Assembly (NCBI RefSeq): GCF_030811475.1
Contig: NZ_JAUSQV010000001.1
Span: 4,200,880 to 4,264,879, forward strand
Source: Nakamurella flavida
GTDB lineage: Bacteria > Actinomycetota > Actinomycetes > Mycobacteriales > Nakamurellaceae
Reading direction: 5' to 3'
Length of the DNA: 64,000 nt
Made by a program: the position numbers and the translations under genes. Every line of letters starts with the position of its first letter. Position 1 is the first letter of the stretch. This document shows, piece by piece, positions 43,537-51,951 of the stretch. The notes under the pieces are model-generated. The model was not told the DNA's origin, did no database searches, and saw only the letters and a program-made list of their open reading frames with translations.

Positions 43537-44214
43537 GTCGCGGATGCGTTCCGGCGCGGTGCTGACCTGCTCGCCGGCGAGGTGGGTGTCCTCCTCCTCC
43601 TGGCGTTCCTCGATGCGCTTGCGGATCCGTCCCATGCCGGGCAGGGAGCTGAGGATCTCGTTGAACTCCCGGGTGACGTCGAGCAGCTCGCGGACGTCGG
43701 GCGCGACCGTGCCCAGGGTGTCCAGGATCGGCAGGATGTCCCGTTCGACCTTGTCGACGATCCCCGGCAGGTGGTCGACCAGGGTGATGACGGCGTCCAC
43801 CTCCCGCTCGTTGGTGGTGTCGGCGATCCGGGTGACGATGGGCTCGAGCTTGGTCAGCGCGGGGGTGAAACGATCGAGCATCGGCCCGATCTCGTCGGTG
43901 ATGAGCTGCGCCCGGACGACCACGGTCTCGGCGCCGGTGACCGTGGCCTCGGCGCGTCGCACCACGAGATCGGTGTGCAGCGCCGTCCTCTCGGCCTCCT
44001 CGACCACGGCCTCGGTCCGGATGACCACGTCGCGGGCGCGCAACTGCGTCTTCTCGATCTCGCCGACCATGCTGTCCACCCGGGCGATCAACTGCTCGGC
44101 CTGGGTCAGCAGCGCGACCGCGCGGGGCACGAGGGCGATGGCCTGCTCGACGGCGTCGTAGCTCTTGCCGGCCGCCTTGAGCAGGTCGTTCGGGCCGGGG
44201 ATGGGCAGGCGCAT
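43534..44214 (-). CDS. Alpha-helical coiled-coil protein, unknown function
   Basis: A 226-aa protein, almost wholly helical. Heptad-like runs cover about residues 35-200, with repeated E/R-V-x-x-A patterns (VVIRTEAVVEEAERTALH, VVRRAEATVTGAETVVVR). The charged tail is RKRIEERQEEEDTH. The N-terminus MRLPIPGPNDLLKAAGKSYD has no signal peptide. No family recognised; it resembles phasin or MCE-type helical proteins only in composition. -10-like TACCAT at 44276-44271 (minus) and a palindrome at 44281-44297 separate it from prfB. Confidence 0.65.
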   Translation of the reverse strand: MRLPIPGPNDLLKAAGKSYDAVEQAIALVPRAVALLTQAEQLIARVDSMVGEIEKTQLRARDVVIRTEAVVEEAERTALHTDLVVRRAEATVTGAETVVVRAQLITDEIGPMLDRFTPALTKLEPIVTRIADTTNEREVDAVITLVDHLPGIVDKVERDILPILDTLGTVAPDVRELLDVTREFNEILSSLPGMGRIRKRIEERQEEEDTHLAGEQVSTAPERIRD

Positions 44215-44359
44215 GAGGGGTTCCGTCCGTCTCGTGCCGGTCCGGATGGCCGGTCCGGTGCTGACGACCGATGGTACGGACGGCCGGTGACCGGCCGAAC
44301 CCCCCGGTCGGGCCGTGGGGGCGCGTCGAGCGGTCCCGCCGCGGCGGGGTGACCGTGGA

Positions 44360-45457
44360 TCAGGAGGTCTCCGCGTTCCGCCGCCAGCGGATGCCCGCCT
44401 CGATGAAGCCGTCGATCTCCCCGTCGAACACGGCGGACGGGTTGCCGACCTCGAACTCCGTCCGCAGGTCCTTGACCATCTGGTACGGGTGCAGGACGTA
44501 GGAGCGCATCTGGTTGCCCCAGGAGTTGCCGGCATCCTTGAGCGCGTCCATCGTCGCCTTCTCCTCCTCGCGGCGGCGGGCCAGCAGTTTGGCCTGCAGC
44601 ACGGTCATCGCGGAGGCGCGGTTCTGGATCTGCGAGCGCTCGTTCTGGCAGGACACCACGATGCCGGTGGGGATGTGAGTGATGCGGACCGCGGAGTCGG
44701 TGGTGTTCACGCCCTGACCGCCGGGACCCGACGAGCGGTACACGTCGACCCGCAGTTCCTTCTCGTCGATCTCCACGTGGTCGGAGGTCTCCACGACCGG
44801 GGCCACCTCGACCCCGGCGAAGGAGGTCTGCCGTCGTCCCTGGTTGTCGAAGGGGGAGATGCGGACGAGTCGGTGGGTGCCCTGCTCCACGGAGAGGGTG
44901 CCGTAGGCGTAGGGCGACTTGACGCTGAAGGTGGTCGACTTGATGCCGGCCTCCTCCGCGTAGGAGGTGTCGTAGACCTCGACGGGGTAGCCGTGCCGCT
45001 CGGACCAGCGCAGGTACATGCGCTGGAGCATCTCCGCGAAGTCGGCGGCGTCGACCCCGCCGGCCTCGGACCGGATGGTGACCAGGGCTTCCCGGGCGTC
45101 GTACTCCCCGGACAGCAGCGTCTGCACCTCCATGGCGTCGATGTCGGTCCGCAGCGCGGCCATCTCGGAGTGCGCCTCGGGGAGGTTCTCCTCGTCCTCG
45201 TCCGCCAGCTCGAACAGCACGTCGAGATCGTCCAGGCGGGAGCGCAGGTCCTGGACCCGCTTGAGCTCGGCCTGGGTGTGGGAGAGCTGGCTGGTGACCC
45301 GCTGCGCCTTCTCCTGGTCGTTCCACAGGTCGGGCGCACTGGCCTGCTCGGACAGCTCGGCGATGCGCGCGTTGAGCTTCTCGACGTCCATCACGGCTTC
45401 GATGCTGCTCAGGGTGGTTCCGAGGGATTTGACCGCTGCAGCATCGTCGAGATTCAC
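44360..45457 (-). CDS. prfB: Peptide chain release factor 2
   Basis: A 365-aa RF2 that reads UGA and UAA. The tripeptide SPF (in [18 protein letters not shown]) gives RF2 specificity, and [18 protein letters not shown] holds the catalytic GGQ. The frame is continuous, so the RF2 autoregulatory +1 frameshift is absent. GTG 45457 ([13 protein letters not shown]); a TAAACT -10-like box (45471-45466, minus strand) lies 8 nt upstream, suggesting a leaderless or nearly leaderless mRNA. ftsE, often next to prfB in actinobacteria, is not here. Confidence 0.96.
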   Translation of the reverse strand: MNLDDAAAVKSLGTTLSSIEAVMDVEKLNARIAELSEQASAPDLWNDQEKAQRVTSQLSHTQAELKRVQDLRSRLDDLDVLFELADEDEENLPEAHSEMAALRTDIDAMEVQTLLSGEYDAREALVTIRSEAGGVDAADFAEMLQRMYLRWSERHGYPVEVYDTSYAEEAGIKSTTFSVKSPYAYGTLSVEQGTHRLVRISPFDNQGRRQTSFAGVEVAPVVETSDHVEIDEKELRVDVYRSSGPGGQGVNTTDSAVRITHIPTGIVVSCQNERSQIQNRASAMTVLQAKLLARRREEEKATMDALKDAGNSWGNQMRSYVLHPYQMVKDLRTEFEVGNPSAVFDGEIDGFIEAGIRWRRNAETS

Positions 45458-45558
45458 GAGAGGTGAGTTTACGCGCGTGGACCAGGGTCCATTTCTGCCG
45501 AACGGGATCCATCGGTCGGCGGGCTGCGCCGGGTGACCGCGGGTGTGATCATGGCCCG

Positions 45559-46095
45559 ATGTTCCACGCAGCGGGGCCCGGCCCCGAGGTGCCCGGTCCC
45601 GAGGTGACCGTGCGACGACTCCGCCGGTCCGACGACGCCGCGGTCCAGGCACTGGTGGATGCCTGCGGCGCATCCGTTCTCGATGTGCTGGCCTCTGGCG
45701 AGCAGCCCCGGGACGCGCTCCTGGTGCGGCTGGCGGTCCCGCTGGACGCCGATCCCGAGTCGAAACGGGCGTGGGGGGTGGAACGCGCTGGTCGGCTGGT
45801 CGGTCTCATGGAGGGGTTGATGCACCACCCGGGACCGGGTGAGTGCCTGATCCGCGCCTTCGCGCTGCACCCGCGCGTCCGGGGTCACGGGCTGGCCACC
45901 TCAGCGGCCCGGTTCATGCTCGCCCAGGCCCGCCACCGCGGGATCACCTCGGTGGAGGTGCTCTACCGCCACACCGACCTCGCCCAGCGCTCGGTGCTGC
46001 GCTCCCTCGGTTTCCTCCTCGACGAGTCCCCGGACGAGGATCGCAGTGACCCGTCGCCACCGGGGTTCCGCTCCGCCCGGCTCGCGCTGCGCTGA
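45559..46095 (+). CDS. GNAT family N-acetyltransferase
   Basis: A 178-aa GNAT protein. Motif A is seen in [25 protein letters not shown] (acetyl-CoA loop R-G-H-G-x-A), and motif B around [21 protein letters not shown]. Substrate unknown. ATG 45559 has GATCAT (45547-45552) 6 nt upstream, the leaderless spacing, which also rules out the longer start at 45463. Divergent from prfB, convergent with the tad genes. Confidence 0.82.
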   Translation: MFHAAGPGPEVPGPEVTVRRLRRSDDAAVQALVDACGASVLDVLASGEQPRDALLVRLAVPLDADPESKRAWGVERAGRLVGLMEGLMHHPGPGECLIRAFALHPRVRGHGLATSAARFMLAQARHRGITSVEVLYRHTDLAQRSVLRSLGFLLDESPDEDRSDPSPPGFRSARLALR

Positions 46096-46123
46096 GCACG
46101 GCGGGGCGTGGTGAGCCCGGATC

Positions 46124-46144
46124 GGGCCTGGACGGGTCCGGCCC
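46124..46144. terminator. Hairpin terminator between convergent genes
   Basis: GGGCC-GGAC paired with GTCC-GGCCC (46124-46144) with one bulged T and a 2-nt loop, between the acetyltransferase and TadE-like genes. Confidence 0.4.
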
Positions 46145-46183
46145 GGACGGATCGGGTCGCTCCGGAGTCATCCCCGCAGGTGC

Positions 46184-46741
46184 TCAGGACACGGTCTGCC
46201 GGAACTCACCCACGTGCAGGGTGAAGACCCCGGTCACCGTGTTGCGCGAGCCGTCCAGCACCGAGGGAACGCCGGGGAGCCGGATGACCGCGATGACGCA
46301 GATGTCGTACACCGCGCCGGGGCGCAGCGTCGGCGTGACCTCCGGGGCGGTCGTGCACTCCTGACCGGCGGCGACGAAGCGGAGCCGGACGGAATCGGCG
46401 TCGACCCGCTGGTCGGTGGCCGCCACGGCCGCCATCTCCCGGACCCGGTCGAGGCCGACCCGGATCGACGGGGCCGAGTCCATCAGGCGGCCGGCGTCGC
46501 GGGCGGCCTGGCTGACCGCGAAGGTGGCGGACTGGATCATCAGCACGCTGATCAGGATGTAGATGGTCGGGATGAGCAGCAGCACGGCCAGGAAGACGAC
46601 CTCGATCATGGCCCGGCCCTCGTCGGCCGGTTCGGGCGTCGATCCCTCGGGGCCCGACCGTGCGGGCCGTGCCGACGGTGTCGACTGGTGGCGGAGGAAC
46701 ACCCGGGGGAACGCCCGGGGGAAGACCGGGGGGAGCGTCAC
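46184..46741 (-). CDS. TadE-like pseudopilin
   Basis: A 185-aa protein. After a Pro/Arg-rich leader comes EGRAMIEVVFLAVLLLIPTI, a pseudopilin helix preceded by a Glu as in TadE/TadF proteins, then an extracytoplasmic domain. It ends the tadB-tadC-pilin-TadE-TadE run. GTG 46741 overlaps the stop of the upstream TadE gene (GTGA), which fixes the start. TadE-like proteins are minor components of the Flp pilus secretion machine. Confidence 0.8.
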   Translation of the reverse strand: MTLPPVFPRAFPRVFLRHQSTPSARPARSGPEGSTPEPADEGRAMIEVVFLAVLLLIPTIYILISVLMIQSATFAVSQAARDAGRLMDSAPSIRVGLDRVREMAAVAATDQRVDADSVRLRFVAAGQECTTAPEVTPTLRPGAVYDICVIAVIRLPGVPSVLDGSRNTVTGVFTLHVGEFRQTVS

Positions 46742-47115
46742 CGTCGCCCCGCCGGACCCGGATCCAGGGCACCCTCATCGGCGGAGTGCCCGGTGGCCGA
46801 GATGTCGGGGAAGACCCCGTCGAGCAATCCCACGATGCCGGGCGCCGGCATGGTGCAGGTGACCGCCACGAGCAGACCGTCCGCCGACGTCGAGCAGACC
46901 AGCTCCTCCCGGGTGCCACCCACCGGTCCGTCCCCGAGGATGTCGTGGGCACGCGCCGTCGCCGCCCGGTCGGGGACGTCGGCATTGGCGGCGTACCGCG
47001 CGGCGTCCGCCGCCGCGGAGGTGAGGACGGTGCGGGCGTACGCCCAGAGTCCGAACGACAGCAGGGCCAGGAAGATCAGCAGCAGCATCACCAGGACCAT
47101 CGCGAACTCGGCCAC
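46738..47115 (-). CDS. TadE-like protein with unusual start
   Basis: Contains GSAVAEFAMVLVMLLLIFLA, the classic TadE N-terminal helix. The frame is open well upstream, but between the preceding pilin gene stop (47142) and the helix there is no ATG, GTG or TTG other than GTG 47115, which lies inside the motif (VAEF). Starting there leaves 125 aa without the pre-helix residues. A non-standard start or coupling from the overlapping pilin frame is possible. The coordinates give the first canonical start. Confidence 0.65.
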   Translation of the reverse strand: MAEFAMVLVMLLLIFLALLSFGLWAYARTVLTSAAADAARYAANADVPDRAATARAHDILGDGPVGGTREELVCSTSADGLLVAVTCTMPAPGIVGLLDGVFPDISATGHSADEGALDPGPAGRR

Positions 47116-47141
47116 CGCCGATCCGCGGTCGGCGGGGTCGG

Positions 47142-47393
47142 TTACTTCCCCGCGCCGGTCACCGACTCGAAGGCGTTCCTGACCGCGGTCTCGACCTGCT
47201 CCTGGAACACCGCGAGCAGGGCGATGGTGACGATGGCCGTCATCACGGTGATCATCACCCAGCCCGGGACGTCGCCCCGGTCGTCCTCGTCGCGGGACGC
47301 GGCCGCGCGGCCGCGAGCCCGATCGGCGAGGGACAGGGCACGCAGCATCGCCACCGTCGTCCAGAGGGTCATGGTCTGTGCGAGGCGGGTCAT
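47142..47393 (-). CDS. DUF4244 / Flp pilin-like small protein
   Basis: An 83-aa protein with a basic N-terminus and a single hydrophobic segment preceded by DVPGWVMITVMTAIVTIALL, the DUF4244 pilin-like pattern in actinobacterial Tad loci. AAGGAG 8 nt before ATG 47393 sets the start. It would be the major Flp-type pilin candidate. Upstream lies a 15-bp repeat array instead of an ordinary leader. Confidence 0.78.
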   Translation of the reverse strand: MTRLAQTMTLWTTVAMLRALSLADRARGRAAASRDEDDRGDVPGWVMITVMTAIVTIALLAVFQEQVETAVRNAFESVTGAGK

Positions 47394-47430
47394 CAGGATC
47401 TCCTTCGGATACCCGGCGCCGGGCGGCGCC

Positions 47431-47565
47431 GGAGCGGGTGGGGTCGGGACGCGGGGGGCCCACACGGATCGGGTCCACACGGGTGGGGTCCATCCGGATG
47501 GGGTCAGCCCTGGTGGGGTCGGGAGGGGTGAGGTCGGTACGGGTGGGACGGGAACGACCGGGACG
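47431..47565. repeat. 15-bp tandem repeat array upstream of the pilin-like gene (9 units)
   Basis: Nine degenerate 15-bp units between tadC and the pilin gene, e.g. GGAGCGGGTGGGGTC, CACACGGGTGGGGTC, CATCCGGATGGGGTC and AGCCCTGGTGGGGTC; the core is CGGGTGGGGTC. It fills most of the 207-bp gap and lies in the 5' leader of the pilin mRNA (minus strand). Several reading frames stay open across it, so it could be read as xRVGS-like or DPTRx-like pentapeptides, but no start or SD supports coding. Confidence 0.75.
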
Positions 47566-47600
47566 ACGACGCACACCGACGCCGTCGGGTGGCGGGGCCG

Positions 47601-48536
47601 TCATTGCGCCACGGTGGTGATGGCCACCAGGCCGGGGTAGAGGGCGAAGAGAATGGTGATGGGGAGCACCAGGAAGACGACGGGCACCATCATCGCGATC
47701 TCCTTGCGGCCACCGGACTCGAGGAGCTGTCGTTTGCTGAGCGCCCGGACGTCCGCGGCCTGGGCGCGCAGCACGTCGGCGAGCGGTGTGCCGCGGTCGA
47801 TCGCCACGGCCATGCCGTCCAGGAAGCGGGACAGCGGCTCGAGTCGCGTCCGGTCGCGCATGGTGGTGACGGCCACCAGGAACGGTGTGCCTGAACGGGT
47901 GTCGGCGAGGATTCCGGTGAGCTGGTCGACGAGGTGGCCGTGGGCGAGCCGGGTCACCCGGTCGATCGCCCCCATCGGCCCCTCACCCGCGGTGACCGCG
48001 AGGGCCAGCATCTCGGCCACCACCGGGAACTCGGCGATGATGTCGGCGTCCCGTCGGGCGAGGGCCTGCCCGAGCCACCAGTCGCGGGCGAAGACGCCGC
48101 CCAGGGCGCAGCCGAGGACGAGCAGGGCGATGACCAGGGGGCCGGCCTGCCCGACCACCGCGGCCAGCAGCCCGACGACCACACCGGCGCCGGCACCGAT
48201 GGCGCCCCACAGCACCTGTTCGGCCCGGAACTCCTCGACGGTTCCGCCCTCGCCGAGGGCGTCGAGGCGGCGCCGGACGGAGGCGCGACCACCGAGGACG
48301 CGGTCGACGATCCGGGCGGCATCCCGCAGCAGGGGCGCGGTGATCCGACCGAGGGCGGTGGCCGTGCCCCCCGCCGGTGCGGAGAGCAGACGCGACACCG
48401 AGGCGGTGTCGGCCAGGTACGGGGCGATGCGGTCGGCCAGGGTGACCCGGCGCAGGGCCGGGGTGGACAGCACGGCGAGCAGCAACCCGGCGGCCAGGAG
48501 TCCACCGATCAGGCCGCCGAGGAGGGTGGGCGTCAC
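47601..48536 (-). CDS. tadC: Tad pilus inner-membrane platform protein TadC
   Basis: A 311-aa type II/IV secretion F-domain protein. Hydrophobic helices lie at about 5-25, 110-150 (paired) and 280-305; the cytoplasmic F domain includes VAEMLALAVTAGEGPMGAIDRV and LADVLRAQAADVRALSKRQL. It partners with TadB and the TadA ATPase. GTG 48536 overlaps the tadB stop (GTGA). The longer ORF to 49544 is a shadow over tadB. Confidence 0.85.
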   Translation of the reverse strand: MTPTLLGGLIGGLLAAGLLLAVLSTPALRRVTLADRIAPYLADTASVSRLLSAPAGGTATALGRITAPLLRDAARIVDRVLGGRASVRRRLDALGEGGTVEEFRAEQVLWGAIGAGAGVVVGLLAAVVGQAGPLVIALLVLGCALGGVFARDWWLGQALARRDADIIAEFPVVAEMLALAVTAGEGPMGAIDRVTRLAHGHLVDQLTGILADTRSGTPFLVAVTTMRDRTRLEPLSRFLDGMAVAIDRGTPLADVLRAQAADVRALSKRQLLESGGRKEIAMMVPVVFLVLPITILFALYPGLVAITTVAQ

Positions 48537-49387
48537 CGCAGCACCCGCTTGTCCTCGGGCAGGCGACCGATCCGGATCATCAGGCGGTACGCGCCCACCG
48601 ACGCCACGGCGCCGGCGCCGAGAATCAGCGCACCGGTCGGGGTGTCGTAGGCCTGGATGGTGGCCCGCTGGGTCGCCAGGAGCACCAGCACGAGCCAGGG
48701 GGCGGCCACCGCCATGCGCGCGGCGTTCACCGACCAGGACTGTCGGGCGCCGAGTTCGGCACGGGTGCGGGCATCGTCGCGCAGGAAGGTGGACAGCGTC
48801 GTCAGCAGGCGACCGAGATCGGTCCCGCCGACCTCCCGGGCGACCCGGAGCGACTCGCAGACCCGGTCGCCCACGGGATCGGCGAGGGCGGCCTTGAGAG
48901 CGTCCAGGCTCCGGTTGAAGTGCCCGGTGGTGCGGTAGTCGGAACCGAAGCGTACGAACGGTTCCCGGAGCTGCTCCGGTCCGCGGACGCCGATGGAGGC
49001 CAGCGCCTCGGGGAGGGACAGCCCGGCCCGGACCCCGGAGGTGAGGTTGTCGACCACCTCGGGCCACAGGTCGCGCAGGTCGGCCTGCCGTCGGTGCCGC
49101 AGTCGGCTGACGAGCAGGCGCGGCACCATGGCCCCGAAGGCGCCCAGGAGTGGGGACACCACCACGGATCCGGTGACGACGAGCGCGACGACGGTGACCA
49201 CCACCCCCGCGAGCGCCTGCAGGGCGACGAGCTGGGACGGGGTGACCCCGCTCAGCCCGGCCTGGATGAGCTGCTCCTGCATGCGGTCGTGCCGGACCCG
49301 GGAGCGCGGGTGCCGGGGTGCCGTCGAGAGCCCCGCCCACACGAGCAGGACGCCGATCCCGGCGACCAGACCGATCAAAGAACCCAT
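48533..49387 (-). CDS. tadB: Tad pilus inner-membrane platform protein TadB
   Basis: A 284-aa T2SF-domain membrane protein. N-terminal helix at about 3-22, a pair at about 55-95, the F domain with LTSGVRAGLSLPEALASIG and REVGGTDLGRLLTTLSTFLRDD, then two C-terminal helices. ATG 49387 has GAGGGGGTG about 6 nt upstream. It is the first gene of the run here; the expected tadA lies 11.8 kb away on the same strand. Confidence 0.87.
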   Translation of the reverse strand: MGSLIGLVAGIGVLLVWAGLSTAPRHPRSRVRHDRMQEQLIQAGLSGVTPSQLVALQALAGVVVTVVALVVTGSVVVSPLLGAFGAMVPRLLVSRLRHRRQADLRDLWPEVVDNLTSGVRAGLSLPEALASIGVRGPEQLREPFVRFGSDYRTTGHFNRSLDALKAALADPVGDRVCESLRVAREVGGTDLGRLLTTLSTFLRDDARTRAELGARQSWSVNAARMAVAAPWLVLVLLATQRATIQAYDTPTGALILGAGAVASVGAYRLMIRIGRLPEDKRVLR

Positions 49388-49994
49388 ACCCGCACCCCCT
49401 CGTCGCGACTCGACCGGGACGGGACGTTACCCAGCCGGGAGGGTCCACGGAGCCCGGGTCACTCGAATGTGGACAAGCCGCTGACCTGGCCCGATGGGCC
49501 CTGAGAAGGGATCCGGCGGTGGGTGGCGGAAGGGTCGGGGACATGGCGTCAGCGGTGGTGTCATGACGGTGGGTGATCGGCTCCGTCGGGCCCGGCGGAT
49601 CCCCTGCCCGCCGCGGGGCCGCAGGGAGAACCCGGATCGAAGTCGGTCCCGCGGGGATCAGCCGGGTGACGTCACCCCAGGTGCGCTCACCCCGGGTGAC
49701 TGCGGCGTCCGGACACTCCCCGGGCCCCGGTCGGCGAGCGGGAGAACCCGGTGACGAGAACGGGAATCACCCGAATCGGCCCGGCGGGCCCGAACGGTCC
49801 GCGCTGCGCGAACAACGGCGGCGGGGCCGTCACCGGGCCGTCGACGTCCGTCGTCGGCGCGCCACCACGGGGCCGTTCCAGGACGTGTGCGGCCCCGTGT
49901 CGGCGGTCGCCGCTACCGTGTGCCGCACACCGGCGCCCCAGCCACCGGATGCGGCATCCACGCATCGTCCACCCGCGCAGAGAGCGAGATCCCC
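49388..49994. other. 607-bp divergent gap with clustered GGGTGAC palindromes
   Basis: No gene seen. GGGTGACGTCACCC (49664-49677) is a perfect palindrome and TCACCCCGGGTGA (49687-49699) a second one, 9 bp further on. Together they offer four GGGTGA half-sites within 36 bp, an operator-like cluster about 300 bp before the DDAH gene and 280 bp before tadB. The regulator is unknown. Confidence 0.4.
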
Positions 49995-50798
49995 ATGACC
50001 GCACCGTCATCGGCACCGGACACCGCGGTGGTCGGACCGATCGCGCTGGTCCGTCGCCCGTCCCCCCGGGTGGCCGACGGCCTCACCACCCACATCGAAC
50101 GTCAGGCGGTGGATGCGGAGCTGGCCGCGGAGCAGTGGGCCGGGTACGTCGCGGCGATGCGCGGGACCGGTTGGCGGACGGTCGAGGTCGACGCGGCGGA
50201 CGAGTGCCCCGACGGCGTCTTCGTGGAGGACACGGTGGTGGTGATGGGGCGGACGGCGGTGCTCACCCGCCCCGGCGCCCCGAGTCGCCGCGCCGAGGTC
50301 GCCGGCACCGGAGATGCGTTGCGGGAACTGGGCTTCGACGTCCGTGAGCTCGGGGCCGGCACCCTGGACGGTGGTGACGTGATGCAGGTCGGCGACCGGG
50401 TCTACGTGGGACGCGGCGGGCGCACCGATGCGGCCGGCGTCGCGGCGCTGCGGTCCGCGGCGGCGCTCCTGGGTCGGACGGTCGTCGCGGTCCCGCTCAC
50501 CCGGGTGCTGCACCTCAAGTCCGCGGTCACCGCGCTGCCGGACGGCACGATCATCGGGTACCCCCCGATCGTCGACGACCCGGGCTTCTTCCCCCTCTTT
50601 CGTCCGATGCCGGAGGAGGGCGGCGCGCACGTGGTCGACCTGGGGGAGGGTCGCCTGCTCATCGCGGCGTCGGCGCCGCGCTCGGCCGACCTGCTCGCCG
50701 ACCTCGGTTTCACCCCGGTGCCGGTGGAGATCGGTGAGTTCGAGAAGTTGGAGGGGTGCGTCACCTGCCTGTCGGTCCGGCTCCGGACGCCGCGATGA
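49995..50798 (+). CDS. Dimethylarginine dimethylaminohydrolase (DDAH) family amidinohydrolase
   Basis: A 267-aa pentein-fold hydrolase converting N-methylated arginine to citrulline and methylamine, or a close relative. EDTVVV supplies the substrate Glu/Asp, LDGGDVMQVGDRVYVG is the family core, His173 lies in LHLKSAVTALPDG, and the nucleophile Cys258 in GCVTCLSVRL. GAGA before ATG 49995 is a weak SD. Monocistronic, upstream of the dha operon. Confidence 0.9.
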   Translation: MTAPSSAPDTAVVGPIALVRRPSPRVADGLTTHIERQAVDAELAAEQWAGYVAAMRGTGWRTVEVDAADECPDGVFVEDTVVVMGRTAVLTRPGAPSRRAEVAGTGDALRELGFDVRELGAGTLDGGDVMQVGDRVYVGRGGRTDAAGVAALRSAAALLGRTVVAVPLTRVLHLKSAVTALPDGTIIGYPPIVDDPGFFPLFRPMPEEGGAHVVDLGEGRLLIAASAPRSADLLADLGFTPVPVEIGEFEKLEGCVTCLSVRLRTPR

Positions 50799-50946
50799 CC
50801 ACCCCGGCGGCGGACGGGCGTGGCCGGCCGGTCGACCTGGCCGGACCGGGCGATCGGGGCCACCGCGGCGGGCGCCGAGCAGCGTCCACCGGGCCGTGGG
50901 AGCATGGGCGCCGCGCGCTCCGTGATCCGGCGCGGGAGGGCTCACC

Positions 50947-51948
50947 GTGAAGAAGATCATCAACGACCCCGCCGACGTGGTGCGGGAGTCGCTGCAGGGT
51001 TTCGCCCTGGCCCATCCCGATCTGGTGACACTGTCACTGGATCCCCTGTTCGTCGCCCGGGCCACCCCGACGGTGCGCGGCACGGTCGCCGTCGTCTCCG
51101 GTGGGGGCAGCGGTCACGAACCCCTGCACGCCGGTTTCGTCGGCGACGGGATGCTCGACGCGGCCGTCCCCGGCACCGTCTTCAGCTCGCCCACACCCGA
51201 TCAGGTCGTCGCTGCGGCCCACGCGGTGCACGCCGGTGCCGGGATCCTGCTCGTCGTCAAGAACTACACCGGCGACGTCCTGAACTTCGAGACCGCCGCC
51301 GAACTGCTCCAGGCGGACGGGATCGAGGTGCGCACCGTGATCGTGGACGACGACGTGGCCGTCCGGGACTCCACCTTCACCGCCGGTCGCCGCGGGGTCG
51401 GGGGGACCGTCCTGCTGGAGAAGATCGTCGGAGCGGCCGTGGCCCGCGGCGACGACCTGGACACCGTGCACGCGCTCGCCGAGCGGGTCGTCGGCGTGGT
51501 GCGCAGCATGGGTGTCGCACTGCGGCCGAGCACGGTGCCGCACTCCGGGGAACCGTCCTTCACCCTCGGCGAGGACGAGATGGAGTTCGGTGTCGGCATC
51601 CACGGCGAGCCCGGCCGGGAACGCCGGGCGATGCTGCCCGCGGACGGCATCGTCGCGCTGCTGCTCGAGGCCGTCGTCACCGATCTGCCGTTCGCCGCGG
51701 GGGACCGGGTGATCGTCCTGCTCAACGGGTTGGGGGGTACCCCTCTGATGGAGCTGTACCTGGCCTACGGATCGGTGCGCGGGCAGCTGGAGTCCCGCGG
51801 GATCACCGTCGCCCGCTCGCTGGTCGGCAATTACGTGACGGCACTGGAGATGCAGGGGATGTCGATCACCATGCTCCAATTGGACGACGAGATGATGTCG
51901 CTGTGGGATGCACCCGTGCACACCGCCGCACTGCGATGGGGAGTTTGA
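50947..51948 (+). CDS. dhaK: PEP-dependent dihydroxyacetone kinase, subunit DhaK
   Basis: A 333-aa substrate-binding subunit. GGGSGHEPLHAGFVGDGMLD binds dihydroxyacetone, and His219 in FGVGIHGEPGRER is the residue that forms a hemiaminal with it (His218 in E. coli). NYTGDVLNF and GLGGTPLMELYL are further signatures. GGAGGG 8 nt before GTG 50947. dhaL follows 3 nt after the stop. Confidence 0.96.
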   Translation: MKKIINDPADVVRESLQGFALAHPDLVTLSLDPLFVARATPTVRGTVAVVSGGGSGHEPLHAGFVGDGMLDAAVPGTVFSSPTPDQVVAAAHAVHAGAGILLVVKNYTGDVLNFETAAELLQADGIEVRTVIVDDDVAVRDSTFTAGRRGVGGTVLLEKIVGAAVARGDDLDTVHALAERVVGVVRSMGVALRPSTVPHSGEPSFTLGEDEMEFGVGIHGEPGRERRAMLPADGIVALLLEAVVTDLPFAAGDRVIVLLNGLGGTPLMELYLAYGSVRGQLESRGITVARSLVGNYVTALEMQGMSITMLQLDDEMMSLWDAPVHTAALRWGV

Positions 51949-51951
51949 CCG

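Noticed and set aside
44360-45457. Programmed +1 frameshift in prfB
   Set aside because: The reading frame is continuous from GTG 45457 through GGQ; no in-frame early TGA with a CTT/TGA slip site.
47431-47565. CRISPR array
   Set aside because: Units are directly adjacent 15-mers without spacers and no cas genes are present.
49388-49994. Short open frames of 60-140 codons in the tadB-DDAH gap
   Set aside because: Arg/Pro/Gly composition typical of non-coding high-GC DNA, no SD or leaderless spacing and no motif.
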